Source: Pseudomonas fluorescens (GTDB lineage Bacteria > Pseudomonadota > Gammaproteobacteria > Pseudomonadales > Pseudomonadaceae). Taken from it: a stretch of DNA of 64,000 bases. Position numbers and translations under genes: made by a program. Below are positions 1 through 9,245 of the stretch, in pieces (position 1 is the first letter of the stretch; every line of letters begins with the position of its first letter). The stretch covers positions 5,721,001 to 5,785,000 of the forward strand of contig LR782234.1 in the NCBI GenBank assembly GCA_902825215.1, written 5' to 3'. The notes below the pieces were generated by a model. The model worked only from the letters and a program-made list of their open reading frames with translations, did no database searches and was not told the DNA's origin.

Positions 1-834
1 CAGAAGTTCGCCCTGATGCCGTGGCTGACGGTGCGCGAGAACATCAGTTTCGGTCTGGAAATGCAGGGTCGACCGGAGAAGGAACGCAAGAAACTGGTCG
101 ATGAAAAGCTCGAACTGGTCGGTCTGACCCAATGGCGCAACAAGAAGCCTGACGAACTCTCCGGCGGCATGCAGCAGCGTGTCGGCCTCGCCCGTGCGCT
201 GGCCATGGACGCCGATATTCTGCTGATGGACGAACCGTTCTCGGCCCTCGACCCGCTGATCCGTCAGGGCCTGCAGGATGAATTACTGGAACTGCAACGC
301 AAGCTGAGCAAGACCATCGTCTTCGTCAGCCACGACCTCGACGAGGCGCTCAAACTGGGTAGCCGCATCGCGATCATGAAAGACGGGCGAATCATTCAGT
401 ACAGCGTGCCGGAAGAAATCGTCCTCAACCCGGCGGACGACTATGTGCGCACCTTCGTCGCCCACACCAACCCGCTCAATGTGCTCTGCGGGCGCAGCCT
501 GATGCGCACGCTGGACAAGTGCAAACGCATCAACGGCTCGGTGTGCCTCGACCCGGGCGGCGATTCGTGGCTGGACCTGGCTGAAGGCAACACCATCAAA
601 GGCGCGCGGCAGAACGGCTCGGTGCTGAACCTGCAGAACTGGGCCCCGGGGCAAGCGGTGGAAGGCCTCGAGCGCAAGCCGACGCTGGTGGACTCGAACA
701 TCGGCATGCGCGACGCGCTGCAGATTCGTTATCAGACCGGCAACAAGCTGGTGCTGCACGATGACAATCATGTGGTGGGGATTCTGGGCGACAGCGAGTT
801 GTATCACGCGTTGCTGGGCAAGAATCTCGGTTAG
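1..834 (+). CDS. cbcV: Choline/glycine betaine ABC transporter ATPase, 5'-truncated by window edge
   Basis: This is the ATP-hydrolysing subunit of an osmoprotectant (choline/betaine/carnitine) importer and acts on the cytoplasmic face of the inner membrane. The frame is open from base 1, so the N-terminus with the Walker A motif lies outside the window. Visible motifs are the ABC signature LSGGMQQRVGLARAL, the Walker B and D-loop ILLMDEPFSALD, and the switch histidine in FVSHDLDEA. A C-terminal extension of about 130 residues follows, as in the ProV/OpuAA branch where CBS-like regulatory domains sit. The position beside betT-betIBA matches cbcXWV of other pseudomonads, which supports the name. 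A strong hairpin terminator follows directly. Confidence 0.88.
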   Translation, partial: QKFALMPWLTVRENISFGLEMQGRPEKERKKLVDEKLELVGLTQWRNKKPDELSGGMQQRVGLARALAMDADILLMDEPFSALDPLIRQGLQDELLELQRKLSKTIVFVSHDLDEALKLGSRIAIMKDGRIIQYSVPEEIVLNPADDYVRTFVAHTNPLNVLCGRSLMRTLDKCKRINGSVCLDPGGDSWLDLAEGNTIKGARQNGSVLNLQNWAPGQAVEGLERKPTLVDSNIGMRDALQIRYQTGNKLVLHDDNHVVGILGDSELYHALLGKNLG

Positions 835-847
835 CCGCAGGTTGGAT

Positions 848-880
848 AAAAAAGGGATCGCGGTGAGCGATCCCTTTTTG
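848..880 (+). terminator. Rho-independent terminator of cbcV
   Basis: A 13-bp stem (AAAAAGGGATCGC paired with GCGATCCCTTTTT) with a 5-nt loop starts 14 bases after the cbcV stop and ends in a T run. Confidence 0.9.
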
Positions 881-896
881 TTGGGTCAGGGAAAAG

Positions 897-942
897 CCCC
901 TCACCCTAACCCTCTCCCAGAGGGAGAGGGGACCGACCGGGG
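897..942. repeat. Intergenic repeat, CTCACCCTAACCCTCTCCC type
   Basis: A short element whose core CTCTCCCAGAGGGAGAGGG is a palindrome. Related sequence occurs as an inverted pair at 42534-42577 and 42672-42725. It is dispersed and non-coding. Confidence 0.6.
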
Positions 943-960
943 GATGCTGCAGTTATCCCT

Positions 961-1070
961 GATCGTTCCCACGCTCTGCGTGGGAATGCAGCCCGGGACG
1001 CTCCGCGTCCCACAACAGCGGACGCAGAGCGTCCATTGATGCATTCCCACGCAGAGCGTGGGAACGATCA
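961..1070. repeat. REPIN-type compound palindrome, copy 1
   Basis: The outer arms begin GATCGTTCCCACGC and end GCGTGGGAACGATC, forming a long inverted repeat. Each arm is itself palindromic (CCCACGCTCTGCGTGGG), and two more palindromes (GGGACGCTCCGCGTCCC type) lie between. The same layout recurs at 7558-7664 and 13644-13756, so this is a mobile intergenic family, not a regulatory site of one gene. Confidence 0.85.
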
Positions 1071-1073
1071 TGC

Positions 1074-1099
1074 AAAAGGGGCTCAATCGAGCCCCTTTT
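1074..1099 (-). terminator. Terminator of betT, possibly bidirectional
   Basis: The stem GGGGCTC/GAGCCCC with loop AATC is flanked by AAAA and TTTT. It therefore gives a T tract on both strands and sits 11 bases past the betT stop. Confidence 0.85.
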
Positions 1100-1110
1100 G
1101 TTTTAGCGGT

Positions 1111-3108
1111 TTAGCTGTACACCCGCCCAAGCAACTGCCGATGACTCTCAAACTGATCCAGCACATCCCGGGTAATCTGCTCTGGCGTAAAGCCCATCAA
1201 GTCGTAATCCTGACTGCCGTTGTGCAGATACACCTCAGCCCGGTAATAACGCTGACGCGCCTCATCCGATTGCGCCGACTCAGTCGGAGTCGCCAGATAA
1301 CCCTCCAGGCTCACCTCGTAAACGAACGGATTGCCCTCTTCCATCTCGACCCGCACACCCATGCAACGCTTGGCCTTGCCTAACAGCGTTTGCACTTCAA
1401 TGCCTTGAATACGCAATTGCGCGGCGGCGTCTTCCAGCGCCGGTGTCACGTGCTTGTCCATGAAACGCTGAACCACCGATTGGCTCGGTTGCAGGTCCAG
1501 TTGGGTCAGCCGCTCGCTGAAACCGCGACGCCCACGCTCGGCCAGTTGCGCCTGCTCCTGTTCGATCTGCACATCCTGACGCATCGCCTTGTGCAGGCCG
1601 AACATGAAGCACACCAGCACCACCGAGAACGGCAGGCCGGCCAGCACCACCATGGTTTGCATGGCTTCAAAGTTACCGGCGAACAGCAGGCCGATGGTCA
1701 CCAGCGTGATCACCACCGACCAGAAGATCCGCAGCCAGTGCGGCGCATCTTCGTCGACGTTGCCGCCCTTACAGGAAAGATTCGCCATCATCACCGCGCC
1801 GGAGTCGGCCGGGGTCAGGAACAGCACGAAGCCGACGAAGATCGACACACCGATCACGACTTTCGACGCCGGGTAATGCTCAAGCAACTGATAGATCGCC
1901 ATCGACGGCTGTTCCAGCGCCGTCTTGCCCAGCTCCACCGCGCCGTGGTTCATCACCAGATCCAGCGCCGAGTTGCCGAAGATCGACAGCCACGCCAAAG
2001 TGAAGCCCAGCGGAATCAGCAGCACGCCGGCGACCAGTTCACGCACGGTGCGACCACGTGAAATTCGCGCGATGAACATGCCCACGAAAGGCGCCCAGGA
2101 AATCCACCAAGCCCAATAGAACAGCGTCCACAGGCCCAGCCAGCGGTCGGACTTGGCGTTGTCGCCTTCATAGACGTACAGGTCGAACGTCTTCAGTACC
2201 ACGCCGTTCAGGTAATCACCGATGTTCTGCACAAAACCGTTGAGCAAGTGCAGAGTCGGGCCGAACAGCAGGACGAAAATCAGCAGGCCGCTGAACAGCA
2301 CGATGTTCAGGTTGGACAGACGCCGGATGCCGTTTTCCACGCCGGACACGGCAGCGATGGTCGCCACGGTGCTCATCACGATGATCACGATCAGCAGGTT
2401 GGTGTTGCTGTGCTCCATGCCGAACAGGTTTTCCAGCCCCGACGACACTTGCAGCGAACCGATGCCCAGGTTGGTCACCAGACCCAGCAGCGTCACGAAC
2501 ATGCCGAAGCCGTCCACCGCGTGCCCGGCCGCGCCTTTGACCCAACGCTCGCCCACCAGCGGATACAGCGCCGAACGCAGCGCCAACGGCTGGTTATGCC
2601 GATAAGCAAAGTAAGCAACCGCCAGGCCGACCAGTGCGTAGATCGCCCAGCCATGCAGGCCCCAATGCAGGAATGTCAGCTGCACCGCCTGACGCGCCGC
2701 CAGATTGCTGGCCGACGTGCCTTCCGGCGGATTGAAGTAGTGATCCAGCGGTTCGGAGGCACCGAAGTACAACAGCGAAATGCCGATACCCGACGAGAAC
2801 AGCATCCCGGCCCAGGCGCCGTAACTGAAATCCGGGGTGTCATCCTTGCTGCCCAGTTTGAGCTTGCCGTACGAGGAAAACGCCAGACCGACCACGAACA
2901 CCAGGTACGCGGCGATCACCACCATGTAGTACCAGCCGAAGCTGCGCGACAACCAGGCCTGAGCGATACCCAACACTCTGCCGGCCTCTTGCGGGGCGAT
3001 GATCAGAATGGCGGTCAACAACAGAATCAGCGCGGTCGAGGTGTAGAACACCCAACCGTTGACCGTCACCTTCTCGGGCGGGGTCTTTATTAGCGAGGCA
3101 GAACTCAT
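1111..3108 (-). CDS. betT: BCCT-family choline transporter BetT
   Basis: A secondary transporter expected to import choline with protons across the inner membrane, supplying substrate to BetA and BetB. The 665-residue product has about 12 hydrophobic segments and the BCCT signature around WTLFYWAWWISWAPFVGMF. After the membrane part comes a hydrophilic tail of about 150 residues, typical of BetT and known in the family to sense osmotic stress. I start it at the ATG giving MSSASLIKTPPEKV, because the 12 residues read further upstream are not family-like. It is divergent from betI, and the shared region carries the BetI palindrome, so betaine/choline control is likely. Confidence 0.93.
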   Translation of the reverse strand: MSSASLIKTPPEKVTVNGWVFYTSTALILLLTAILIIAPQEAGRVLGIAQAWLSRSFGWYYMVVIAAYLVFVVGLAFSSYGKLKLGSKDDTPDFSYGAWAGMLFSSGIGISLLYFGASEPLDHYFNPPEGTSASNLAARQAVQLTFLHWGLHGWAIYALVGLAVAYFAYRHNQPLALRSALYPLVGERWVKGAAGHAVDGFGMFVTLLGLVTNLGIGSLQVSSGLENLFGMEHSNTNLLIVIIVMSTVATIAAVSGVENGIRRLSNLNIVLFSGLLIFVLLFGPTLHLLNGFVQNIGDYLNGVVLKTFDLYVYEGDNAKSDRWLGLWTLFYWAWWISWAPFVGMFIARISRGRTVRELVAGVLLIPLGFTLAWLSIFGNSALDLVMNHGAVELGKTALEQPSMAIYQLLEHYPASKVVIGVSIFVGFVLFLTPADSGAVMMANLSCKGGNVDEDAPHWLRIFWSVVITLVTIGLLFAGNFEAMQTMVVLAGLPFSVVLVCFMFGLHKAMRQDVQIEQEQAQLAERGRRGFSERLTQLDLQPSQSVVQRFMDKHVTPALEDAAAQLRIQGIEVQTLLGKAKRCMGVRVEMEEGNPFVYEVSLEGYLATPTESAQSDEARQRYYRAEVYLHNGSQDYDLMGFTPEQITRDVLDQFESHRQLLGRVYS

Positions 3109-3535
3109 GGCACAAATGCTCCAGGCAGTGCGAGAGAAGAACACAAGGCATCACGGAACCCGACCAATCGGTTAGTTGGCAGCCGACCGGCGGGTGATAT
3201 AAAGACACTCCGAAAAAAGCCCGAACCTGCCGAAATGGCGCGCTGATCGCTTTCGTGGCCCAAGTGTGCGGACGTTCATCCGAAACCTGGCCCCGAGCGT
3301 CTTGCCCTTTCAACACGTCCATCGAATCGCGAACCGCGCCATGCCCCACGCAGGTTTCGAGCCGTTTCAGGTGTCGGTTTTTATCGTCATTACACGTAGG
3401 AAAAAGCTGTAGGCAGCGACGAATTGTCGCAGATCTTATTCTTTGTTGATTGAACGTTCAATCAAAACAAAATAGACTGGCCCTCAATCCGATCGGCGTC
3501 ATTCGCCCCTCGGAAGGCCTAAGGAGATGTGCAAG
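3109..3535. promoter_or_regulatory. Divergent betT/betI control region
   Basis: A 427-base non-coding region between divergent betT and betI. No gene is visible in it. The main feature is the BetI palindrome near its right end. The betI ribosome-binding site AAGGAG is at 3521-3526; it abuts an ATG at 3527 and lies 9 bases before the ATG at 3536, so the latter is the likely start. Confidence 0.7.
3446..3465. promoter_or_regulatory. BetI operator palindrome
   Basis: TTGATTGAACGTTCAATCAA is a perfect 20-bp palindrome 70 bases upstream of the betI start. It closely resembles the bet operator described for E. coli BetI. A repressor bound here would overlap the betI promoter and could also affect betT. 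Binding is inferred from sequence. Confidence 0.82.
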
Positions 3536-4156
3536 ATGCCCAAGGTCGGTATGCAACCCATCCGCCGTCAACAACTGATCGAAGCCACGTTGCAAGCGGT
3601 CGATCAGGTCGGAATGGGGGACGCCAGCATTGCGCTGATCGCCCGTTTGGCCGGTGTCTCGAATGGCATCATCAGTCATTACTTTCAGGACAAGAACGGC
3701 CTGATCGCGGCCACGATGCGGTACCTGATGAGCGTCCTCAGCGAGAACGTCACCGCGCGCCGTCAGGCGCTGACAGATGACAGCCCACGGGCGCATCTGC
3801 AGGTGATCATCGAAGGCAACTTCGACGCCAGCCAGGTCAATGGCCCGGCAATGAAAACCTGGCTGGCCTTTTGGGCCACCAGCATGCACCAGCCGTCTTT
3901 GCACAGGTTGCAGCGGATCAACGATCACCGTCTGTATTCCAACCTGTGCTGCGAGTTCCGCCGGGTGTTGCCGCTCGAAGAAGCGCGCAATGCCGCGCGA
4001 GGCCTGGCAGCGTTGATTGACGGCTTGTGGTTGCGCGGCGCGCTGTCGGGAGACGCTTTCGACACGGCGCAGGCGCAACGGATCGCTTACGAATACATGG
4101 ATTTCCAATTGGCCAAGCAGGCAGGTCAGAGCACACAGAAACCGCTCGACGCCTGA
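3536..4156 (+). CDS. betI: TetR-family repressor BetI
   Basis: A choline-responsive repressor of the bet genes. The 206-residue product has an N-terminal TetR helix-turn-helix (about residues 28-50, IARLAGVSNGIISHYF) and a C-terminal ligand domain. The start giving MPKVGMQPIRRQQLIEA was chosen because the Shine-Dalgarno AAGGAG lies 9 bases upstream; the in-frame ATG at 3527 touches it. It is first in the betI-betB-betA run and is likely autoregulated through the palindrome at 3446-3465. Confidence 0.95.
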   Translation: MPKVGMQPIRRQQLIEATLQAVDQVGMGDASIALIARLAGVSNGIISHYFQDKNGLIAATMRYLMSVLSENVTARRQALTDDSPRAHLQVIIEGNFDASQVNGPAMKTWLAFWATSMHQPSLHRLQRINDHRLYSNLCCEFRRVLPLEEARNAARGLAALIDGLWLRGALSGDAFDTAQAQRIAYEYMDFQLAKQAGQSTQKPLDA

Positions 4157-4217
4157 ACCCCACCGTAGCGTTATCGCGGTGGTCAAGGCCAACAACCAAT
4201 GCACTTGCGAGGACACT

Positions 4218-5690
4218 ATGGCCCGTTTCGAACTGCAAAAACTCTACATCGATGGCGCGTACACCGACGCTGGCAGCGATGCCACCTTCGAAGCCATCAA
4301 CCCGGCGAACGGTGAAGTCCTCGCCCAAGTGCAACGCGCGACCAAGGAAGACGTCGAGCGCGCTGTGGTCAGCGCCGAAAAGGGCCAGAAAATCTGGGCC
4401 GCGATGACCGCCATGGAGCGTTCGCGCATCCTGCGTCGCGCCGTCGACATCCTGCGCGAGCGCAACGATGAACTGGCCGCACTGGAAACCCTGGACACCG
4501 GTAAATCCTTCTCCGAAACCAAGTACGTCGACATCGTCACCGGCGCCGACGTGCTGGAATACTACGCGGGCCTGGTGCCGGCCATCGAAGGCGAGCAGAT
4601 CCCGCTGCGTGACACCTCTTTCGTCTACACCCGTCGCGAGCCGCTGGGCGTGGTCGCCGGTATCGGCGCGTGGAACTACCCGATCCAGATCGCTTTGTGG
4701 AAATCCGCGCCAGCCCTGGCGGCCGGTAACGCGATGATCTTCAAGCCAAGCGAAGTCACCTCGCTGACCACCCTGAAACTGGCCGAGATCTACACCGAGG
4801 CTGGCGTGCCAAACGGCGTGTTCAACGTGCTGACCGGCAGCGGCCGCGAAGTCGGCACCTGGCTGACCGAGCACCCACGCATCGAGAAAATCTCCTTCAC
4901 CGGCGGCACCGACACTGGCAAGAAAGTCATGGCCAGCGCTTCGGCCTCGTCGCTCAAAGACGTGACCATGGAACTGGGCGGCAAGTCGCCGCTGATCATC
5001 TGCGACGACGCCGACCTGGATCGCGCCGCCGACACCGCGATGATGGCCAACTTCTACAGCTCCGGTCAGGTCTGCACCAACGGCACCCGCGTGTTCGTTC
5101 CGGCGCACCTGAAAGCCGCGTTCGAAGCCAAGATTGTTGAGCGCGTTGCGCGCATCCGCGTCGGCAACCCGGAAGACGAAAACACCAACTTCGGTCCGCT
5201 GGTCAGCTTCGCCCACATGGAGAGCGTGCTGGCCTACATCGAGAAAGGTAAGGAACAAGGCGCGCGTGTACTGTGCGGCGGCGGTCGTCTGACCGACGGC
5301 GAATTCGCCAAAGGCGCGTTCGTGGCACCGACCGTGTTCACCGATTGCACCGACGACATGACCATCGTTCGCGAAGAAATCTTCGGTCCGGTCATGGCGA
5401 TCCTCTCCTACGAAACCGAAGAAGAAGTGATCCGCCGCGCCAACGACACCGACTTCGGCCTGGCCGCCGGTATCGTCACCCGCGACCTGAACCGCGCCCA
5501 CCGCGTGATTCATCAACTCGAAGCCGGTATCTGCTGGATCAACGCCTGGGGCGAGTCCGACGCGAAAATGCCGGTTGGCGGTTACAAGCAGTCGGGTGTG
5601 GGCCGTGAGAACGGGATCAGCTCGCTGAACAACTTCACCCGCATCAAATCGGTACAGGTCGAGCTGGGCGATTACGTCTCGGTGTTCTGA
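4218..5690 (+). CDS. betB: Betaine aldehyde dehydrogenase
   Basis: Oxidises betaine aldehyde to glycine betaine with NAD(P)+ in the cytoplasm. The 490-residue length is standard. The active-site glutamate is in MELGGKSP, and the catalytic cysteine is residue 286 in SSGQVCTNGTR. The start giving MARFELQKLYIDG fits the family; a further 67 codons are open upstream but overlap betI and do not look like protein. It follows betI by 61 bases and precedes betA. Confidence 0.96.
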   Translation: MARFELQKLYIDGAYTDAGSDATFEAINPANGEVLAQVQRATKEDVERAVVSAEKGQKIWAAMTAMERSRILRRAVDILRERNDELAALETLDTGKSFSETKYVDIVTGADVLEYYAGLVPAIEGEQIPLRDTSFVYTRREPLGVVAGIGAWNYPIQIALWKSAPALAAGNAMIFKPSEVTSLTTLKLAEIYTEAGVPNGVFNVLTGSGREVGTWLTEHPRIEKISFTGGTDTGKKVMASASASSLKDVTMELGGKSPLIICDDADLDRAADTAMMANFYSSGQVCTNGTRVFVPAHLKAAFEAKIVERVARIRVGNPEDENTNFGPLVSFAHMESVLAYIEKGKEQGARVLCGGGRLTDGEFAKGAFVAPTVFTDCTDDMTIVREEIFGPVMAILSYETEEEVIRRANDTDFGLAAGIVTRDLNRAHRVIHQLEAGICWINAWGESDAKMPVGGYKQSGVGRENGISSLNNFTRIKSVQVELGDYVSVF

Positions 5691-5699
5691 TGAGCTGAT

Positions 5700-5825
5700 C
5701 AGCTGCAAGCGGCAAGTTTCAAGCTGCAAGTAAAAGCAGTTTGGGCTTGCCGCCCTCCCCGATTTCAAAGCCACAGCTCGCTGTTTTTCCTTGCAGCTTG
5801 CAGCTCGCGGCTTGTAGCTCCCGCA
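5700..5825. repeat. AGCTGCAAG-type inverted intergenic repeat
   Basis: Between betB and betA, CAAGCTGCAAG-type words on the left face GCAGCTTGCAGCTCGCGGCTTG-like words on the right, giving a long imperfect hairpin in the bet transcript. A related element follows the YccS-like gene at about 17395-17480. Confidence 0.6.
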
Positions 5826-5834
5826 GGAGAATTT

Positions 5835-7538
5835 ATGACTAAAGAATACGACTACATCATCATAGGCGCCGGTTCTGCAGGTAACACACTTGCCACCCGT
5901 CTGACTGAAGACGAAGGCGTCACCGTTCTGCTGCTCGAAGCCGGTGGCCCCGACTATCGCCTCGACTTCCGCACGCAAATGCCGGCCGCGCTGGCGTTCC
6001 CGCTGCAGGGGCGTCGCTACAACTGGGCCTACGAAACCGATCCAGAGCCACACATGGACGGCCGCCGGATGGAATGCGGTCGTGGCAAAGGCCTTGGCGG
6101 TTCCTCGTTGATCAACGGCATGTGCTACATCCGCGGCAACGCCATGGACTACGACGGCTGGGCGAAACTGCCGGGCCTGGAAGACTGGTCGTACCTCGAT
6201 TGCCTGCCGTACTTCCGCAAGGCCGAAACCCGTGACATCGGCCCGAACGATTACCACGGTGGCGACGGCCCGGTCAGCGTGACCACGCCGAAAGCCGGCA
6301 ACAACCCGCTGTTCCACGCCATGGTTGAAGCGGGCGTGCAGGCCGGTTATCCGCGCACCGAAGACTTGAACGGTTATCAACAGGAAGGCTTCGGCCCGAT
6401 GGACCGCACCGTGACGCCGAATGGCCGCCGTGCTTCCACCGCCCGTGGTTACCTCGACGTCGCCAAAAAGCGCTCGACCCTGACCATCGTCACCCACGCG
6501 CTGACCGACAAGATTCTCTTCGAAGGCAAGCGTGCAGTCGGCGTGCGTTACCTGATCGGCGACGCTGAAGAGCGCGTTGAAGCCAAGGCGCGCAAGGAAG
6601 TTCTGCTGTGCTCCGGCGCCATCGCGTCGCCGCAGATTCTGCAGCGCTCCGGGGTCGGCCCGGCGAAACTGCTGGAAAGCCTCGACATTCCGGTGGTTCA
6701 CGACCTGCCGGGCGTCGGTGAAAACCTCCAGGATCACCTTGAGCTGTATCTGCAGTACGCCTGCACCCAACCGGTCTCGCTGTACCCGTCGCTGCTCTGG
6801 TACAACCAGCCAGCCATCGGTGCCGAGTGGCTGTTCAACGGCACCGGCATCGGCGCCAGCAACCAGTTCGAGGCCGGCGGTTTCATTCGTTCGCGTCCGG
6901 AATTCGAATGGCCGAACATCCAGTACCACTTCCTGCCGGTGGCGATTAACTACAACGGCAGCAATGGTGTGAAAGAGCACGGTTTCCAGGCGCACATGGG
7001 CTCCATGCGTTCGCCAAGCCGGGGCCGCATCCAGGTCAAATCCAAGGACCCGCGCCAGCACCCGAGCATCCTGTTCAACTACATGGCCACCGAGCAGGAC
7101 TGGCAGGAATTTCGCGACGGCATCCGCCTGACCCGGGAAATCATGCAGCAGCCGGCACTGGACGCGTTCCGTGGCCGAGAAATCAGCCCGGGCATCGACG
7201 TGCAAACCGATGAGCAACTGGACAAGTTCATTCGCGAGCACGCCGAAACCGCGTTCCACCCGTCCTGCTCGTGCAAGATGGGCACCGACGAGATGGCCGT
7301 GGTCGATGGCGAAGGTCGCGTGCACGGCATGCAGAGCCTGCGCGTGGTCGATGCCTCGATCATGCCGATCATCACCACCGGCAACCTCAACGCGCCGACG
7401 ATCATGATGGCCGAGAAAATCGCCGACAAGATCCGTGGCCGCAAGCCACTGCCGCGCAGCAATGCCGCTTACTACGTCGCCAATGGCGCGCCGGTCAAAG
7501 GCAAGCCGATGCGGGATATCACCCCCGTTACGCAGTAA
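5835..7538 (+). CDS. betA: Choline dehydrogenase
   Basis: An FAD-dependent GMC oxidoreductase that converts choline to betaine aldehyde, usually associated with the inner membrane. The 567-residue product has the FAD dinucleotide motif IIIGAGSAGNTLA near residue 8, GMC signature 1 (GRGKGLGGSSLINGMCYIRG) and signature 2 (GAIASPQILQRSGVGP). The conserved C-terminal histidine region (HPSCSCKMG) is present. A good ribosome-binding site (AGGAG) precedes the ATG. It completes the two-step betaine pathway with BetB. Confidence 0.96.
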   Translation: MTKEYDYIIIGAGSAGNTLATRLTEDEGVTVLLLEAGGPDYRLDFRTQMPAALAFPLQGRRYNWAYETDPEPHMDGRRMECGRGKGLGGSSLINGMCYIRGNAMDYDGWAKLPGLEDWSYLDCLPYFRKAETRDIGPNDYHGGDGPVSVTTPKAGNNPLFHAMVEAGVQAGYPRTEDLNGYQQEGFGPMDRTVTPNGRRASTARGYLDVAKKRSTLTIVTHALTDKILFEGKRAVGVRYLIGDAEERVEAKARKEVLLCSGAIASPQILQRSGVGPAKLLESLDIPVVHDLPGVGENLQDHLELYLQYACTQPVSLYPSLLWYNQPAIGAEWLFNGTGIGASNQFEAGGFIRSRPEFEWPNIQYHFLPVAINYNGSNGVKEHGFQAHMGSMRSPSRGRIQVKSKDPRQHPSILFNYMATEQDWQEFRDGIRLTREIMQQPALDAFRGREISPGIDVQTDEQLDKFIREHAETAFHPSCSCKMGTDEMAVVDGEGRVHGMQSLRVVDASIMPIITTGNLNAPTIMMAEKIADKIRGRKPLPRSNAAYYVANGAPVKGKPMRDITPVTQ

Positions 7539-7557
7539 GACGTAACACCTTCCCCCT

Positions 7558-7664
7558 GATCGTTCCCACGCTCCGCGTGGGAATGCATCTCGGGACGCTC
7601 CGCGTCCCAAAGCGGACGCGGAGCGTCCATGGCGGCATTCCCACGCGGAGCGTGGGAACGATCA
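7558..7664. repeat. REPIN-type compound palindrome, copy 2
   Basis: Same architecture as 961-1070: outer GATCGTTCCCACGCTCCGCG arms in inverted orientation and inner GGGACGCTCCGCGTCCC/GGACGCGGAGCGTCC palindromes. It begins 20 bases after the betA stop. Confidence 0.85.
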
Positions 7665-7802
7665 GCTCGCGAATACAGTAAAACCTCCTACACCCCTCTT
7701 CACTTGATCCTACCCCCACGCAGGCCTACTCTAGACCTCGCGCAACCGTTTCATCCCTCCCCGCCGTCGCTGTGCCGCTTGCCCCTACAAGGAGGTTTCC
7801 GA

Positions 7803-9245
7803 ATGTTCGATTTCCACCCCCAGCTCAAGCAGCGCTTCGCTGCCTTGCGCACGGGCGCCGAGTTTTTTTCCCTGCGCTATGTCCGCGAGTCCGGGCAGTA
7901 CCTGTCGGTGCGCAAGAACGTCGCCGAACCGCCGAGCCTGAGCCGCGATGAGGGGGCGATGCTCACCGTGCGCCTCAATGGCGTCGAAGCTTATGCCGCG
8001 ACCAACGACCTTTCGCAGCAAGGCCTGCAAACCGCGCTCGAGCGCGCCGAACAGCAAGCCCGCCGGCTCAAGCCGCACGCCTTGCTCGACCTGCGCGATC
8101 AACCGTTGAGCAGCGATCGGGCTGACTACTTTTCGCCCAACCTCGAACAACCGTTCCCGTCGCTGAGCGAATGCTATGAATTGCTCGGCGCGGAATCCGC
8201 CTCGGTGCCCAAGGATGAGCGCCTGGTGAACTGGCAAGTGAGCATCGGCATTACCCACGTCGAGCAGATCTACCTGAGCAGCGCCGGCGCCGAATTGCGC
8301 CAGGCCCAGCGCTTCGTTTATCCAAGCCTCGACGTCACCGCCTACGACGGCAACGACAGCCAGACCCGCAGCCTCGGCCGCGAAAACTTCGGCCAGCAGG
8401 GCGGCGCCGATGTGATCAGCCGTTGCGGCCTGGTCGGCGCCGGCCCGCAAGTCGCCGATCAGGCGCTGCAGCTGCTGCTCGCACCGAACACCCCGCAAGG
8501 CCCGCGCGATCTGCTGTTGATGCCCGACCAGATGATGCTGCAAATCCACGAATCGATTGGCCACCCGCTGGAACTCGACCGGATCCTCGGTGACGAGCGC
8601 AATTACGCCGGCACCAGTTTCGTCAAGACCAGCGACTTCGGCAGCCTGCAATACGGCTCCAAGTTGCTCAACGTGACCTTCGATCCGGGCATTCCCGAAG
8701 AACTCGCCAGTTACGGGCATGATGACGACGGCAGTCAGGCGAGCAAACAATTCCTGATCCGCGACGGCCTGTTGCTGCGCCCATTGGGCGGCGCGCTGTC
8801 GCAATACCGCGCCGGTCTCGACGGCGTCGCCAACAGCCGCGCCTGCAGCTGGAACCGCGCGCCGATCGACCGCATGGCCAACCTCAATATCGAACCGGGC
8901 GACCAGCCGCTGAGCCAGCTCATCGAAGGCATCGAGCACGGCATTCTGATGAGCACCAACCGTTCGTGGTCGATTGACGATGCGCGCAACAAATTCCAGT
9001 TCGGCTGCGAATGGGGCCAGTTGATCGAGAACGGTGAACTTAAAGGCGTGGTGAAAAATCCCAACTACCGGGCAATTTCCGCGCACTTCTGGAAAAGCCT
9101 GCACGCTGTGGGCAACGCCGACACTGTCAAGGTGCTCGGTACGCCGAACTGCGGCAAGGGCGAACCGAACCAGGTGATTCGCGTCGGCCACGCTTCGCCG
9201 GCCTGCGTGTTCAGCAATATTGATGTGTTTGGGGGAGACGCCTGA
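7803..9245 (+). CDS. TldD-family metalloprotease subunit
   Basis: A zinc peptidase subunit of the TldD/TldE (PmbA) family, which processes unstructured peptides and some ribosomal peptide products. The 480-residue protein carries the TldD HExxxH motif as HESIGH near residue 249, so this is the catalytic partner. The ATG was chosen for the strong AAGGAGG at 7789-7795; the open frame upstream runs through the REPIN and is not coding. The stop overlaps the next start by one base, so the two are translationally coupled. The context (bet genes, not the usual housekeeping tldD or pmbA setting) suggests a second, paralogous pair. Its substrate is unknown. Confidence 0.9.
   Translation: MFDFHPQLKQRFAALRTGAEFFSLRYVRESGQYLSVRKNVAEPPSLSRDEGAMLTVRLNGVEAYAATNDLSQQGLQTALERAEQQARRLKPHALLDLRDQPLSSDRADYFSPNLEQPFPSLSECYELLGAESASVPKDERLVNWQVSIGITHVEQIYLSSAGAELRQAQRFVYPSLDVTAYDGNDSQTRSLGRENFGQQGGADVISRCGLVGAGPQVADQALQLLLAPNTPQGPRDLLLMPDQMMLQIHESIGHPLELDRILGDERNYAGTSFVKTSDFGSLQYGSKLLNVTFDPGIPEELASYGHDDDGSQASKQFLIRDGLLLRPLGGALSQYRAGLDGVANSRACSWNRAPIDRMANLNIEPGDQPLSQLIEGIEHGILMSTNRSWSIDDARNKFQFGCEWGQLIENGELKGVVKNPNYRAISAHFWKSLHAVGNADTVKVLGTPNCGKGEPNQVIRVGHASPACVFSNIDVFGGDA

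Noticed and set aside
4017..4217. N-terminal extension of betB
   Set aside because: It overlaps betI and reads as out-of-frame Arg-rich sequence; the family start is at 4218.
3918..7610. A 1230-codon open frame antisense to betI, betB and betA
   Set aside because: It is a shadow of high-GC coding sequence: low-complexity His/Arg/Gly/Val-rich product, no known motif, and three well-supported genes on the other strand.
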